NCBI GenBank assembly: GCA_028825445.1
Contig: JAPKAD010000004.1
Location: forward strand, 62,001-126,000
Source of the DNA: Octadecabacter sp.
Lineage (GTDB): Bacteria > Pseudomonadota > Alphaproteobacteria > Rhodobacterales > Rhodobacteraceae
Direction of reading: 5' to 3'
DNA length: 64,000 nucleotides
The notes below the pieces were generated by a model. That model worked only from the letters and a program-made list of their open reading frames with translations, was not told the origin of the DNA and searched no databases. The position numbers were made by a program, and so were the translations under genes. This document shows, one piece after another, positions 10,434 through 20,399 of this stretch. Position 1 is the first letter of the stretch; every line of letters starts with the position of its first letter.

Positions 10434-12047
10434 TCAGGCCTCCGGTCCCTCACTCAGATCATCACCATCTTTAGTATCTCTTACAAGATCATCTGGATCA
10501 ACCCAACCTAGCATTACACGCGCCGTCATAATCATCTTTTGTGCTTCCTCAAGGCTCACCTCAAATGGTTCTAGAGATCCATCATCTTTAGTACGTTCAC
10601 CGTCAGTGACTGTCCAGCCACCAGCAAGCTCCCAATCCGCGCAAGTTGCAAAATCTTCCAGAGTTTTAACATTATCATTCGCCAATGCTTCGATCATCTG
10701 AGGTGTCAGACCTTCAAATGCAACAAGGCTATCTTCTACACCTAATTCACGAGCATTTGCCATCGCTTTATTGTTCTTGGCTTCGATCACATCACGCGCA
10801 CGGGCCTGCAATTCACTGGCCGTATCCGCATCAACTCCATCGATGACAAGAAGTTCATCAACTTCTACGTAAGCAACTTCTTCCAGTGTAGTGAAGCCTT
10901 CAGAGACCAAGAGCTGTGCAAAGAATTCGTCCAGATCCAATGTTTCAATAAACAATCCAGTGCGCAGTTCAAACTCAGCCTGACGACGTTTCGATTCTTC
11001 TTCCTCAGTAAGGATGTCGATATCTAATCCTGTCAACTGGCTTGCAAGTCGTACGTTTTGGCCACGACGACCAATCGCTAAAGATAACTGCTCTTCTGGA
11101 ACAACGACTTCGATACGTTCAGCGTCCTCATCAAACACAACCTTCGACACTTCAGCTGGCTGAAGTGCGTTCACAAGGAAAGTTGGCATGTCTTCGTTCC
11201 ACGGAATGATGTCGATCTTTTCACCCTGTAATTCATTTACAACAGCCTGAACGCGTGATCCTCTCATACCGACACATGCACCGACTGGATCGATAGAATT
11301 ATCATACGAAATAACTGCTATTTTGGCGCGGGAACCTGGGTCACGAGCAACTGCCTTGATCTCAATAATACCTTCGTAAATCTCAGGCACTTCCATTTTG
11401 AACAGCTCAGCCATGAACTGTGGATCAGTACGGCTCAGGAAAATCTGTGGGCCACGCTGTTCGCGGCGAACTTCTTTGATGTAACAGCGGATTCGGTCGT
11501 TCGGGCGGTAGCTCTCTCGGCCAATTTTTTCGTTACGGCGCAAAATTGCTTCACCGGTGCCAACATCGACTATGACGTTACCATATTCTTCCCGTTTAAC
11601 CTGTGCATTAATGATTGTACCTGCACGGTCTTTGAAGTCTTCATATTGTTTGTCACGCTCAGCTTCGCGGACCTTCTGCAAGATTACCTGTTTGGCGGAC
11701 TGTGCGGCAATACGGCCCATTTCAACGGGGGGGACTTCTTCAATAAATTCTTGGCCGACCTCAGGGTCTTCCATATATTCTTTTGCTTGATCAACTGTGA
11801 ACTCAGACTGATAATTCTCAAGTTCTGCTTCGGCCACAACCGTGCGAACCCGCGTAAAAGTTGCCTTGCCTGTTTTGCGGTCAATGTGAACACGAATGTC
11901 CATTTCGGACCCGTAACGTGACTTTGCAGCTCGGGCGAGGGATTCCTCCATAGCTTCAACGACTAAGATAGGGTCAATTTGCTTTTCGCGGGCAACAGCT
12001 TCGGCAGTTTGCAAAAGTTCCAGTTGATTGGCAGAGGTAATCGCCAT
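10434..12047 (-). CDS. nusA: Transcription termination/antitermination factor NusA
   Basis: Binds RNA polymerase and modulates pausing, intrinsic termination and rRNA antitermination. 537 aa. The order of parts is an N-terminal polymerase-binding domain, an S1 domain (around GTIINAQVKREEYGNVIVDVG), two KH domains (GACVGMRGSRVQAVVNEL and LAIGRRGQNVRLASQLTG), then a helix-hairpin-helix C-terminal region (about 350-480) and an acidic tail, as in other alphaproteobacteria. The ATG shares one base with the rimP stop (TAATG), so translation is coupled. It acts together with Rho, which is encoded at 55 kb. Confidence 0.98.
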   Translation of the reverse strand: MAITSANQLELLQTAEAVAREKQIDPILVVEAMEESLARAAKSRYGSEMDIRVHIDRKTGKATFTRVRTVVAEAELENYQSEFTVDQAKEYMEDPEVGQEFIEEVPPVEMGRIAAQSAKQVILQKVREAERDKQYEDFKDRAGTIINAQVKREEYGNVIVDVGTGEAILRRNEKIGRESYRPNDRIRCYIKEVRREQRGPQIFLSRTDPQFMAELFKMEVPEIYEGIIEIKAVARDPGSRAKIAVISYDNSIDPVGACVGMRGSRVQAVVNELQGEKIDIIPWNEDMPTFLVNALQPAEVSKVVFDEDAERIEVVVPEEQLSLAIGRRGQNVRLASQLTGLDIDILTEEEESKRRQAEFELRTGLFIETLDLDEFFAQLLVSEGFTTLEEVAYVEVDELLVIDGVDADTASELQARARDVIEAKNNKAMANARELGVEDSLVAFEGLTPQMIEALANDNVKTLEDFATCADWELAGGWTVTDGERTKDDGSLEPFEVSLEEAQKMIMTARVMLGWVDPDDLVRDTKDGDDLSEGPEA

Positions 12048-12640
12048 TAGTTTGTCTCCTCGTCAGAGCCGCTTAAAACGGTCTCAACTTCGTCAAATTG
12101 TGTTTCATCGATCTGACCCGCATCTTTGCGACCGCGCAAAACACCACGGATTAAGCTTTCTGTCAGCACAAGCTTAGCATCGGACAACCACTCAAACTTT
12201 AAACCAATTGTAATTAGCTTAGCGTTGTCTTCGATCTCGATCAGGACTTCGTCACCCTCTACACCGCGCAAAATACCTTTGAAACGGCGTCGTCCATCAA
12301 TCAATTCTTCAGTTTCAATCTTGGCCTCGTTACCATCCCATTGCTCAAAATCCTTCAACCGCGTTAGTGGGCGATCAATTCCAGGGGATGAAACTTCAAG
12401 AGTGAAAACATCTTTAATCGGGTCTTCAACATCCAGAAGCGCAGATACAGCAGTACTAATCTCACCACATTCGTCGACTTCAATCGTGCCGTCTGGCTTT
12501 TGCGCCATTATTTGAAGAATAGATTCCTTGCCCGTCATCAAACGCACGCGCACAACTTCAAACCCCAGATCCTCAATGGTGGGAGTGATGATTTCTGTGA
12601 TACGGCGATCCATGGCCGCGCGGGCGATCAATTCAGACAT
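12047..12640 (-). CDS. rimP: Ribosome maturation factor RimP
   Basis: Assists late assembly of the 30S ribosomal subunit in the cytoplasm. Family hallmarks seen: [21 protein letters not shown] and [12 protein letters not shown]. Three in-frame ATGs are possible (12673, 12652, 12640). The first sits directly against the T run of a terminator-like hairpin and has no Shine-Dalgarno sequence. I chose 12640 ([14 protein letters not shown]) because homologues begin at this point; the start is uncertain by up to 11 residues. First gene of the rimP-nusA-ylxR-infB operon. Confidence 0.93.
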   Translation of the reverse strand: MSELIARAAMDRRITEIITPTIEDLGFEVVRVRLMTGKESILQIMAQKPDGTIEVDECGEISTAVSALLDVEDPIKDVFTLEVSSPGIDRPLTRLKDFEQWDGNEAKIETEELIDGRRRFKGILRGVEGDEVLIEIEDNAKLITIGLKFEWLSDAKLVLTESLIRGVLRGRKDAGQIDETQFDEVETVLSGSDEETN

Positions 12641-12673
12641 ATTAACTTTCATGTGGGTCCGAAATTCGGACAT

Positions 12674-12735
12674 AAAAAAACGGGCTCACGGCCCGTTTGA
12701 ATTTCGGTGGGCTTCGGGGGTGGAGGCCGAAGCGC
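12674..12735 (-). promoter_or_regulatory. rimP leader: candidate attenuator with terminator-like hairpin
   Basis: Read on the minus strand, two hairpins precede rimP: CCGAAGC-type arms at 12711-12717 and 12727-12733, then an 8-bp stem AAACGGGC / GCCCGTTT (12678-12698) followed at once by seven T residues (12674-12680) that run into the first possible rimP ATG. An intrinsic terminator placed between promoter and first gene is what an attenuator looks like. A rimP leader element of this kind has been described by bioinformatics in alphaproteobacteria; matching this sequence to that family is my inference. Confidence 0.6.
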
Positions 12736-13021
12736 CGCTGTTAACTATGATATAAGGGAAGGTGCCCGGTTCTGCAAGGGGCTTACTTATCTCGTCACTG
12801 CACCTATGTCTTCACGCTTTAAAATAAAGTACAGACTGTGTACGTCCATCAACCTATAGTTTTGTAAAGAAAAGAATCTTTAGTGTTAAATCTTTGGGTC
12901 GTTGTGAAGTATTTTAACATTTATGTGTAAATTTGTACTGATGTAATTTTTAATGATACCCCCCTATTAAAAACAATTTAAATAAAGCCGCATCATCTAA
13001 TTTAAAAATTTAAAATGCAAA

Positions 13022-13049
13022 AAAGCCCCACCAAAACTGGTGGGGCTTT
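13022..13049 (-). terminator. Terminator after the ABC importer operon
   Basis: Perfect 12-bp stem AAAGCCCCACCA / TGGTGGGGCTTT with a 4-nt loop. T runs lie on both sides, so it can stop transcription from either direction, mainly the minus-strand operon ending 22 nt away. The AT-rich sequence between here and the rimP leader (12736-13021) shows no gene; it should hold the rimP promoter. Confidence 0.88.
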
Positions 13050-13070
13050 AATTTTTCTAAGACCGCAGTC

Positions 13071-14621
13071 TTATGCAACCGACCAGCGTTCCGCCATACG
13101 TGCGTTGTCCATCTGCCAAACTCCGCCGATGGTTTCTGGCGACGATATACGGTTATTTACAGCTTGTACTGAATTAGCAAACATAGGGAGTAATACACCA
13201 CCATCGTCACGTAAAATTTGCTGCATCTCAAAATATTGCTCGCGGCGTTTGTCGCTGTCGAGTTCAGCACGCGCAGTTAGCAACAGCTCTTGGAAACGAG
13301 ACGAATCAGAGCTGTCCCATTGGCTATCATTCCACGGAGCAGCTTCTTCATATGCAGTCGCAAACATCCAATCTTCCGTCGCCCGACCAGACCAGTAAGA
13401 CGCACAAAATGGCTTGTTCATCCAGACGTTAGACCAATACCCATCAGCCGGTTCCTGCACCACGTTGATGTTAATTCCACCCTGCGATGCAGACGCTTGG
13501 AACAACTGTGCTGCATCAACAGCACCCTCAAACGCTGCGTTAGAAGCTGACAAATCGATGTCTAGGCTATCAAGTCCAGCCTCACGAAGATAGAATTTAG
13601 ACTTGTCTGGATCAAATTCTAACTGATCCATATCTGCATTGTAGTACTGGTTTGCTGGGCCAATAGGTGAATCATTACCTACAGTACCATGACCTTGAAG
13701 AATCTTATCTACCATTTCTTGGCGGTCCAGACCGTACTTCAGCGCACGGCGCACATTTACATCACCAAACGGTGCAACATTGGTTAGCATCGGAAAAATG
13801 TAATGCTGGTTGCCTGACACTTCTTGAATACGCAGCGCAGGGTTAGCGCGCAGAAGGCTTTCAGTTTTAAAATCGATCCGGTTAATAGCATCAACCGCAC
13901 CCGTCATAAGCGCGTTCATCCGTGCAGTATTATCATTGATCGCAATGTACTCAATGTCATCAAAGTAACCAGCGCTGTCACCTTTATAGTGATCGGCATA
14001 ACGCGTTGCAGTCATACGGACGCCAGGGTCAAATGCTGTTACTTTATAGAGTCCGGTACCGATACCCTGCGCAATCGCCTCTTCAATCTGGCCTGCTGGA
14101 TACATAAGTATATGATAATCAGACAGTAAGTATGGCAGGTCAGCATTACCAGCAACAAGCGTCAACTGCACTTGGTGTTCAGTAATCTTCGTCATCTCAA
14201 CTATGCTTTCGACAATCGGCTTAGCTGCAGATTTAGAATCTTCACCAAGATGCATTTGTAAGGATTCAATCATGTCATCGGCGCCAAAAGACTTTCCGTT
14301 GTGGAAAGTCACGCCCTGACGTAAATTGAACGTCCACGTTTTAGCATCAGACGAAGCTTCCCAACTTTCAGCCAATTCACCTACAAGGCTACCATCTGCC
14401 GCTACTTCCGTAAGACTATCAAAGACAGCACCCTGTGCAGATGCTATCATATAAATGTCTGAGTGCGTCCGGGCATCCCAACTGTCAGATGTATTCGCAC
14501 CTGAAAGTCCTGCAGTAAACTTACCACCACGCGTTTTTGCTCGAAGCGGCAAACCAGTCGCTGCAAGCACCCCCGCTGCAACACCTGATTGTAGTAATCC
14601 ACGTCTACTAATTCCATACAT
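13071..14621 (-). CDS. ABC peptide-type importer, periplasmic substrate-binding protein (Tat-exported)
   Basis: SBP_bac_5 family (DppA/OppA-like) solute receptor for an oligopeptide, dipeptide or related compound; the ligand cannot be read from sequence. 516 aa. The N-terminus carries a twin-arginine signal (SRRGLLQSG followed by a hydrophobic Ala/Gly stretch and LRA), so export is by the Tat pathway in folded form. The body has the family's AESWEASSDAKTWTFNLRQ segment and the VRRALKYGLDR motif. It is the last gene of the operon, 57 nt after the ATPase gene, and is followed by a strong terminator. This separate position may allow higher expression of the binding protein, though I see no clear promoter. 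Confidence 0.95.
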   Translation of the reverse strand: MYGISRRGLLQSGVAAGVLAATGLPLRAKTRGGKFTAGLSGANTSDSWDARTHSDIYMIASAQGAVFDSLTEVAADGSLVGELAESWEASSDAKTWTFNLRQGVTFHNGKSFGADDMIESLQMHLGEDSKSAAKPIVESIVEMTKITEHQVQLTLVAGNADLPYLLSDYHILMYPAGQIEEAIAQGIGTGLYKVTAFDPGVRMTATRYADHYKGDSAGYFDDIEYIAINDNTARMNALMTGAVDAINRIDFKTESLLRANPALRIQEVSGNQHYIFPMLTNVAPFGDVNVRRALKYGLDRQEMVDKILQGHGTVGNDSPIGPANQYYNADMDQLEFDPDKSKFYLREAGLDSLDIDLSASNAAFEGAVDAAQLFQASASQGGININVVQEPADGYWSNVWMNKPFCASYWSGRATEDWMFATAYEEAAPWNDSQWDSSDSSRFQELLLTARAELDSDKRREQYFEMQQILRDDGGVLLPMFANSVQAVNNRISSPETIGGVWQMDNARMAERWSVA

Positions 14622-14678
14622 ATTTTATTCTCCCTAAAGTGATTCATTATTTATAGCGCTTACTTTACGCCGATTTAG

Positions 14679-16322
14679 TCACATTTTGTTGACTGCGGCA
14701 TCTCCTATATTATCAACACCACGTTCTTGCAGCAAATTTGTCAGCCAATCCGGGTCCATTTCGGGAACCGAGCTTAACAACAAATCCGTGTAAGCATGAT
14801 GTGGCGGTGTAAACATGGATGTTTTTGGCCCCTGCTCCACCACTTTCCCGTCTTTCATTACCACAACCTCGTCTGCGATTGATTTCACTGTCGCTAGATC
14901 ATGCGTGATAAACATGTAGGACAGCCCAAGCGTGTCCTGTAAATCAGCAAGAAGGCGTAAAATACCCTCAGCCACTAATTGATCCAGTGCGGACGTTACT
15001 TCGTCACAAATAATAAACTTAGGTTCAGCGGCTAATGCGCGGGCGATTCCTACACGCTGCTTTTGACCCCCCGAAAGTTCAGACGGAAGACGGTTAAAAT
15101 ACTGTGACGGCTCAAGCTCAATCTGATCAAGGAGTTCATTCACGCGCTCACGCTTTTCTACACCCTTTAACCCCATATAGAATTGAACAGGCCGACCAAT
15201 GATCTGACCAATTGTTTTGCGCGGATTCAGCGCTGTGTCGGCCATCTGATAAATCATTTGCGCTTGGCGCAGCTGAGCTTTGCTCCGTTTTTTGTAATTA
15301 GCGGGTAGGACTTTGCCGTCAAATGCAACCTCACCCGCACGCGGCAGCAGCAACCCAGTAATGCAACGCGCAACAGTTGATTTACCTGAACCTGATTCGC
15401 CCACAACCGCCACTGTACGACCTGCATGGACATCAAAACTCACCTCGTGCAAAACGTCTGTCGTACCATAAGCCGCTGTGATATTGCGAACTGACACAAC
15501 AGGCACTGAACCCTCAGTTGCTAATGGTTTAACTGGGCGCTGGAATGCTCGCACAGCCCACAATGACTTTGTGTATTCTTTCTGCGGATCAGAAAGCATT
15601 GTACGGGTGTCGGATTCTTCAACCTCATCGCCCTTTAACAGCACTTTGATCCGGTCAGCCATTTGCGCTACAACGGCAAGATCGTGAGTGATATAGATTG
15701 CCGCAGTATTATATTCTTCAACGATCTGGCGAATAGATGCGAGGACTTCGATCTGAGTTGTCACATCAAGTGCTGTGGTTGGTTCGTCAAAAATAATGAG
15801 GTCAGGACGGCACGACATCGCCATTGCCGTCATCGCACGCTGTAACTGTCCACCAGATACTTGGTGCGGAAAACGAAATCCGATCTCTTCGGGGTTTGGG
15901 AGGCGTAGCTTTCGGTATAGTTCAATCCCATCTTCGACACTTTCACCACGGCCGCTAACGCCGTGCTGCACAGGCGCTTCGGTATGCTGGTCAATAATCT
16001 TGTGCGCAGGGTTAAACGACGCGGCGGCGGATTGCGCAACATAGGCAATTCGTTTTCCCAAGAAGTCACGTTTGACTCGGGCAGAAGCAGTGACCAAATC
16101 AATACCATCAAATACAACCGACCCTTTGGAAATTCGAACACCATCGCGGGTATAGCCCATACACGCCAGACCTATCGTCGACTTACCTGCACCAGACTCC
16201 CCGATCATTCCCAACACTTCACCCTTTTTCAGGTTCAAGCTACAGCCGTTGATAATCGGGTTCCACATCTCATCTGAACGGCCTTCGATCCAAAGATCCT
16301 TGACGGTAAGAAGATCGCTCAT
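14679..16322 (-). CDS. ABC peptide-type importer, fused double ATP-binding protein
   Basis: Both nucleotide-binding domains of the importer in one chain (DppD-DppF type fusion, as in GsiA/YejF). 547 aa. First domain: Walker A GESGAGKST at 41-49, signature VSGGQ at 155-159, Walker B LIIFDEP at 175-181. Second domain: Walker A GESGSGKST at 308-316, signature LSGGQ at 416-420, Walker B FIICDEV at 436-442. All catalytic motifs are present in both halves. Its start overlaps the preceding permease by 4 nt. Cytoplasmic, peripheral on the inner membrane. Confidence 0.96.
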   Translation of the reverse strand: MSDLLTVKDLWIEGRSDEMWNPIINGCSLNLKKGEVLGMIGESGAGKSTIGLACMGYTRDGVRISKGSVVFDGIDLVTASARVKRDFLGKRIAYVAQSAAASFNPAHKIIDQHTEAPVQHGVSGRGESVEDGIELYRKLRLPNPEEIGFRFPHQVSGGQLQRAMTAMAMSCRPDLIIFDEPTTALDVTTQIEVLASIRQIVEEYNTAAIYITHDLAVVAQMADRIKVLLKGDEVEESDTRTMLSDPQKEYTKSLWAVRAFQRPVKPLATEGSVPVVSVRNITAAYGTTDVLHEVSFDVHAGRTVAVVGESGSGKSTVARCITGLLLPRAGEVAFDGKVLPANYKKRSKAQLRQAQMIYQMADTALNPRKTIGQIIGRPVQFYMGLKGVEKRERVNELLDQIELEPSQYFNRLPSELSGGQKQRVGIARALAAEPKFIICDEVTSALDQLVAEGILRLLADLQDTLGLSYMFITHDLATVKSIADEVVVMKDGKVVEQGPKTSMFTPPHHAYTDLLLSSVPEMDPDWLTNLLQERGVDNIGDAAVNKM

Positions 16323-17521
16323 TCCTGTAATCCCGATGTCTTATGCAACATCCAATCAACAACAAAGTTAACTGCAACTGTGAGCAAGGCAATCGCGCCA
16401 GCAGCTAACAAAGGTGACACAGCTGCCGTCGGGATGAACGCCGCGAAGTTAATAAATGGGCCGAGGTCACGCACCATTGTGCCCCAATCCGCCAGTGGTG
16501 GTTGGATGCCGACACCAAGAAATGACAGCGCTGCTATTGTTAGAAACACAAAACAGAAGCGTAAACCAAACTCTGCGAGCAATGGCGCCATAGCGTTGGG
16601 CAAAATTTCTTTAAATACAAGATATCCAAGACCTTCACCGCGCAGTTTCGCCGCTTCAATATAATCCATCACCACAATGTTAAGGCCCACAGCACGGGCC
16701 AGACGATAAACCCGCGTACTGTCAATCACAGCAATAATCAGCACCATGAATATAGTTAGTGGAACACCAAGTTTGATAGACCAAACACTAGCAATCGTCA
16801 TAAGAAGTAATGCAAAAATTAGCGATGGAATAGCCATCAATACATCAACCGACCGTGATAGAAGTTGGTCAAGCCAGCCCTGCAATGTCGCAGCCAGAAA
16901 ACCCAAGCTGCCACCAATAAAGAATGCCAAACACGTCGTAATAAATGCAATACCAACAGTGTTGCGCGCGCCAAAGATAAGACGGCTTAATATATCACGG
17001 CCAATTTGATCCGTACCAAGCGGATAGGCAGGATCACCACCTGCCGTAATGTCGCCACCGGCCAATACATTCGCAGCACCAAGGATTTCAGATTCGCCAT
17101 AAGGTGCTATACTCCCAGCGAAAATTGCAGTGATCGCGTAAAGGATAATCACAAGAATTCCAAAAGAGGCAGTAAGTGGCATTGAGCGAAACAACTTTTT
17201 AGTCACTTCAGTTCCAACCGCACGACCAAACACACGAAATAAGAAAGCTGCGATACTTGCAATAATAAAGCCCTGCACAGCCCATCGGAAAAAAATGACA
17301 CCAGCATTTGGTGTTCCAACTCCCGTAATTTTGGGTTGAAAGTAGTAATAGGTAGCCCAGACAAACAAAGTCGCACCAAAAATATATCCAAATGCAACGC
17401 CAAAGGTCATATCACGAAACTTGGGAGCGTTACTGGTGATCGCTTGCCCAGCAAGACGAAACACATATGCAGCCACTAGCAAACCCACGATAATAATTAC
17501 AAACCAGACTAAGCCGCTCAT
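16319..17521 (-). CDS. ABC peptide-type importer, permease 2 with extended N-terminus
   Basis: DppC-like membrane subunit. The start ATG at 17521 overlaps the stop of permease 1 (ATGA); a longer reading back to 17614 would run deep into that gene and is unlikely. 400 aa, about 100 more than a typical DppC. The extra N-terminal part has several hydrophobic segments (for example WFVIIIVGLLVAAYVF, and FGYIFGATLFVWATYYYF) before the usual first segment near FGILVIILYAITAIFA. The standard part has GTDQIGRDILSRLIFGAR and the EAA loop (EAAKLRGEGLGYLVFKEILPN). Confidence 0.94.
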   Translation of the reverse strand: MSGLVWFVIIIVGLLVAAYVFRLAGQAITSNAPKFRDMTFGVAFGYIFGATLFVWATYYYFQPKITGVGTPNAGVIFFRWAVQGFIIASIAAFLFRVFGRAVGTEVTKKLFRSMPLTASFGILVIILYAITAIFAGSIAPYGESEILGAANVLAGGDITAGGDPAYPLGTDQIGRDILSRLIFGARNTVGIAFITTCLAFFIGGSLGFLAATLQGWLDQLLSRSVDVLMAIPSLIFALLLMTIASVWSIKLGVPLTIFMVLIIAVIDSTRVYRLARAVGLNIVVMDYIEAAKLRGEGLGYLVFKEILPNAMAPLLAEFGLRFCFVFLTIAALSFLGVGIQPPLADWGTMVRDLGPFINFAAFIPTAAVSPLLAAGAIALLTVAVNFVVDWMLHKTSGLQE

Positions 17522-18504
17522 TTTGGATGCCTCAGACGTGGGTTGGAAATAATCGATAGGATATCTGCCGTCAGGTTCAACAGTATATAAGCCGCTGCAA
17601 AGATCAAACAGCATGCCTGCACAACGGGGATATCACGGATTTTAACACTGTCTACGAACAGCTGACCGATACCCGGATAGACGAACACTACTTCAACAAC
17701 GACAACACCAGTAATGAGGTAGGCAAGGTTCAAGGCAATAACGTTAATGATCGGAGCTAGCGCATTTGGCAAAGCATGAACTATAATCACTCGCATTGGC
17801 GAAAGGCCCTTAAGCCGCGCCATTTCAATGTACGGGGATGCGAGCAAACTGATGATCGCTGCGCGCGTCATTCTCATCATATGCGCAGTAACTACAAGCG
17901 TCAGCGTCAGAGCGGGCAGCATAGATTTCTCCAACCGCTCGGAGAATGGCATCCCATCGTATATATTGGACAGGCTAGGGAAAATTGGGTTTAACACTGC
18001 AAAAAACAGAATTAGCACATATGCCATAAAAAATTCTGGGCTTGAAATTGAACTGAGCGTAAACATATTAGCCGCTTTGTCGAACGCAGTGTTGCGATAA
18101 AGTGCCGCCAATACGCCTAAAGTTACAGCAAGCGGCACAGCGATGCAGGCGGTTACTGAGGCCAGAAACATCGTATTGGATAGTCGTGGAGCAATCTGTT
18201 CAGCAACAGTAGTAGTGCCAGCACCACCAAAATTTGCAAAATTCAACTGCGCGAAACTTGTCCCAAGATCGAAAGTTAACATTCCTTTTAGCCAAATAAA
18301 ATACCGTAAGATAAGCGGCTGATCGAGCCCAAGATCACGACGGATTGTTGCTATGGACTCAGGTGTCGCACCTTGACCCAAAATGGCTTGTGCAAAGTCA
18401 CCTGGTAGCGAATTGACAGCGACAAAAATCACAATAGAAACGACAAAAAGAGTAACTATGCCAAGACCTAAACGTTGAAGAACGATCTTCAAGATTGATT
18501 GCAA
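17518..18504 (-). CDS. ABC peptide-type importer, permease 1
   Basis: DppB-like membrane subunit, 328 aa, first gene of the four-gene operon. It starts with a membrane segment (GIVTLFVVSIVIFVAV) followed by the PGD motif, and has the DLGLDQPLILRYFIWL region and LGTSF typical of DppB. The EAA loop reads EMARLKGLSPMRVIIVHALPNA. Six or so membrane spans are predicted by eye. The upstream 70 nt to pip hold no gene, and a GGAGGACC ribosome-binding site lies before the ATG. Confidence 0.95.
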   Translation of the reverse strand: MQSILKIVLQRLGLGIVTLFVVSIVIFVAVNSLPGDFAQAILGQGATPESIATIRRDLGLDQPLILRYFIWLKGMLTFDLGTSFAQLNFANFGGAGTTTVAEQIAPRLSNTMFLASVTACIAVPLAVTLGVLAALYRNTAFDKAANMFTLSSISSPEFFMAYVLILFFAVLNPIFPSLSNIYDGMPFSERLEKSMLPALTLTLVVTAHMMRMTRAAIISLLASPYIEMARLKGLSPMRVIIVHALPNALAPIINVIALNLAYLITGVVVVEVVFVYPGIGQLFVDSVKIRDIPVVQACCLIFAAAYILLNLTADILSIISNPRLRHPK

Positions 18505-18575
18505 ACTTTAGGTCCTCCGTAGTTTTTTACAGCGTAGCGTGAAAGCCACAGCTTACAACCCGATAGTTTTTTTGG

Positions 18576-19550
18576 TTACTTTGAGATGGCGATTAAATCC
18601 ATTGCTTGGATAAGTGCCGCTGATATTCGTGGCTCAGACATAGCATGGCCAGCTTTTGGAACCATGATCAAGCGACTGGCTGGCCACAACCATGCTAGCG
18701 TATGGGCTGAAACTGGTGGACAAATCATATCGAACCGCCCTTGCACAATGATACCAGGGATATGTTCGATTTTATGCATATTATTTAATATTTGTTGTTC
18801 TGCGGTCAAGAAACAACCATGACTAAAATAGTGATTTTCGAGCCGCGCAAAGGCGCGTGCGTATTCCGCCGGGGCTAATCCACCTGCACCAGTACTATCA
18901 ATTGATGCCAGCGCATTTTCCCATCCAGCCCAAGCGCGCGCATAGCGAGTTTCCACCAATGCATCGCCAGAAAATAGGCGGCGGTGATAGGCGGCAATCA
19001 TGTCACCTCTCTCTTCATCTGGAATTAGATTCTCAAATTCCTGCCATATTTCAGGCCAGAACGCCCCCGCACCACCACCGTAAAACCAATCCAGCTCTCG
19101 TTGTGTGCTTAAAAATACGCCTCGCAGCACCAAATGCATAACATGCTCAGGATGAGTCTGTGCGTAAATCAATGCTAGCGTCGCGCCCCAACTACCACCA
19201 AACACAACCCAATCCACGATCCCCATAGTTGTACGAATAAGTTCAATATCAGCCACCAAATGCCATGTGGTGTTGTTTTCAACGCTGGCATGAGGACGGG
19301 AACGCCCACAACCTCGCTGGTCAAAAAGGATAATACGGTAAAATGCTGGGTCAAAATAACGTCGCATCATCGGGCTTGACCCACCACCAGGCCCACCGTG
19401 AAATACAACAACAGGTATCCCATCAGGGTTTCCACATTGTTCAATATAGATGCAATGCCCATCACCCACGTCCAGCATCTTCTGATCGAACGGATCTATT
19501 GGAGCGTAAAGATGTGATACCGTGCGTTTTTGTCCTGAAGCTTTATCCAT
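18576..19550 (-). CDS. pip: Proline iminopeptidase (prolyl aminopeptidase)
   Basis: Alpha/beta-hydrolase that releases N-terminal proline from peptides in the cytoplasm (peptidase family S33). With the start at 19550 (324 aa) the oxyanion loop HGGPGGG is at 51-57, DQRGCGRS at 78-85, and the nucleophile elbow GGSWG at 118-122 with Ser120. The conserved tail motif PGIIVQGRFDMICPP carries the catalytic Asp, and PKAGHAMSEP the His. An upstream ATG at 19586 adds 12 residues with no homology and is less likely. It is divergent from ubiG; only about 60 nt separate the two starts. Lying next to a peptide importer it fits peptide scavenging, but that is an inference. Confidence 0.95.
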   Translation of the reverse strand: MDKASGQKRTVSHLYAPIDPFDQKMLDVGDGHCIYIEQCGNPDGIPVVVFHGGPGGGSSPMMRRYFDPAFYRIILFDQRGCGRSRPHASVENNTTWHLVADIELIRTTMGIVDWVVFGGSWGATLALIYAQTHPEHVMHLVLRGVFLSTQRELDWFYGGGAGAFWPEIWQEFENLIPDEERGDMIAAYHRRLFSGDALVETRYARAWAGWENALASIDSTGAGGLAPAEYARAFARLENHYFSHGCFLTAEQQILNNMHKIEHIPGIIVQGRFDMICPPVSAHTLAWLWPASRLIMVPKAGHAMSEPRISAALIQAMDLIAISK

Positions 19551-19613
19551 ATCGGACCTATACAATGGTGAGTAACTAATGCCCATTGTCAGGTAAAATT
19601 AATCAGAGGTCAT

Positions 19614-20366
19614 ATGCAAACTGCACATTCAACAATCGATCCTGCAGAAATCGCCAAATTTGAAGCTATGGCCACTGAATGGTGGGACCTCGAGGGGAAG
19701 TTTAAACCACTTCACATGCTCAACCCAACGCGACTAGACTATATCACACGCCAAATCGCTGCTGAATTTGGACGTGATTTAATGGCCGATCAGCCATTTG
19801 AAGGTTTACGAATTCTGGATATTGGCTGCGGTGGAGGTTTATTATGTGAACCAATGGCGCGTCTGGGTGCAGATATTGTTGGAGCAGATGCGGCTAAACG
19901 AAATATTCCAGTCGCCCAAATCCATGCTGAGCATTCTGGGTTGAACATCGATTACCGCTTTACGACAGCTGAAGATATGGCAGCAGCCAGTGAACAGTTC
20001 GATATTGTGCTAAACATGGAGGTTGTTGAGCACGTGGCGAACCCATTACCCTATCTGACAGCCTGCCAGCAGTTGCTGAAACCCGAAGGGCTGCACATCT
20101 GTTCAACTATCAATCGCAACCCAAAAAGTTTCGCGATGGCCATAATTGGTGCAGAGTATGTCATGCGCTGGTTGCCTAAAGGTACCCATGAGTTTAGAAA
20201 GTTCATCACCCCGGATGAATTGTTTTCGCTGCTGGTACAGGCAGGCCTTAATCCAGTGGATCGCAAAGGATTCAAGTTTGACTTTTTAGGATGGAACTGG
20301 TCAATTTCGGATGGAGATCTTTCAGTAAATTATGTCACTTCAGCGCTAAAACCAGCAGCTCAATAG
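19614..20366 (+). CDS. ubiG: Ubiquinone biosynthesis O-methyltransferase UbiG
   Basis: Catalyses both O-methylation steps in ubiquinone synthesis with S-adenosylmethionine. 250 aa, full length. The N-terminal [23 protein letters not shown] is a UbiG hallmark, motif I is [10 protein letters not shown], and NMEVVEHV and [12 protein letters not shown] are also conserved. An AGAGG ribosome-binding site sits 5 nt before the ATG. Single-gene unit, divergent from pip. Confidence 0.97.
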   Translation: MQTAHSTIDPAEIAKFEAMATEWWDLEGKFKPLHMLNPTRLDYITRQIAAEFGRDLMADQPFEGLRILDIGCGGGLLCEPMARLGADIVGADAAKRNIPVAQIHAEHSGLNIDYRFTTAEDMAAASEQFDIVLNMEVVEHVANPLPYLTACQQLLKPEGLHICSTINRNPKSFAMAIIGAEYVMRWLPKGTHEFRKFITPDELFSLLVQAGLNPVDRKGFKFDFLGWNWSISDGDLSVNYVTSALKPAAQ

Positions 20367-20399
20367 TCAGATCTCATAAAGCTAATTACAATTTCTACT

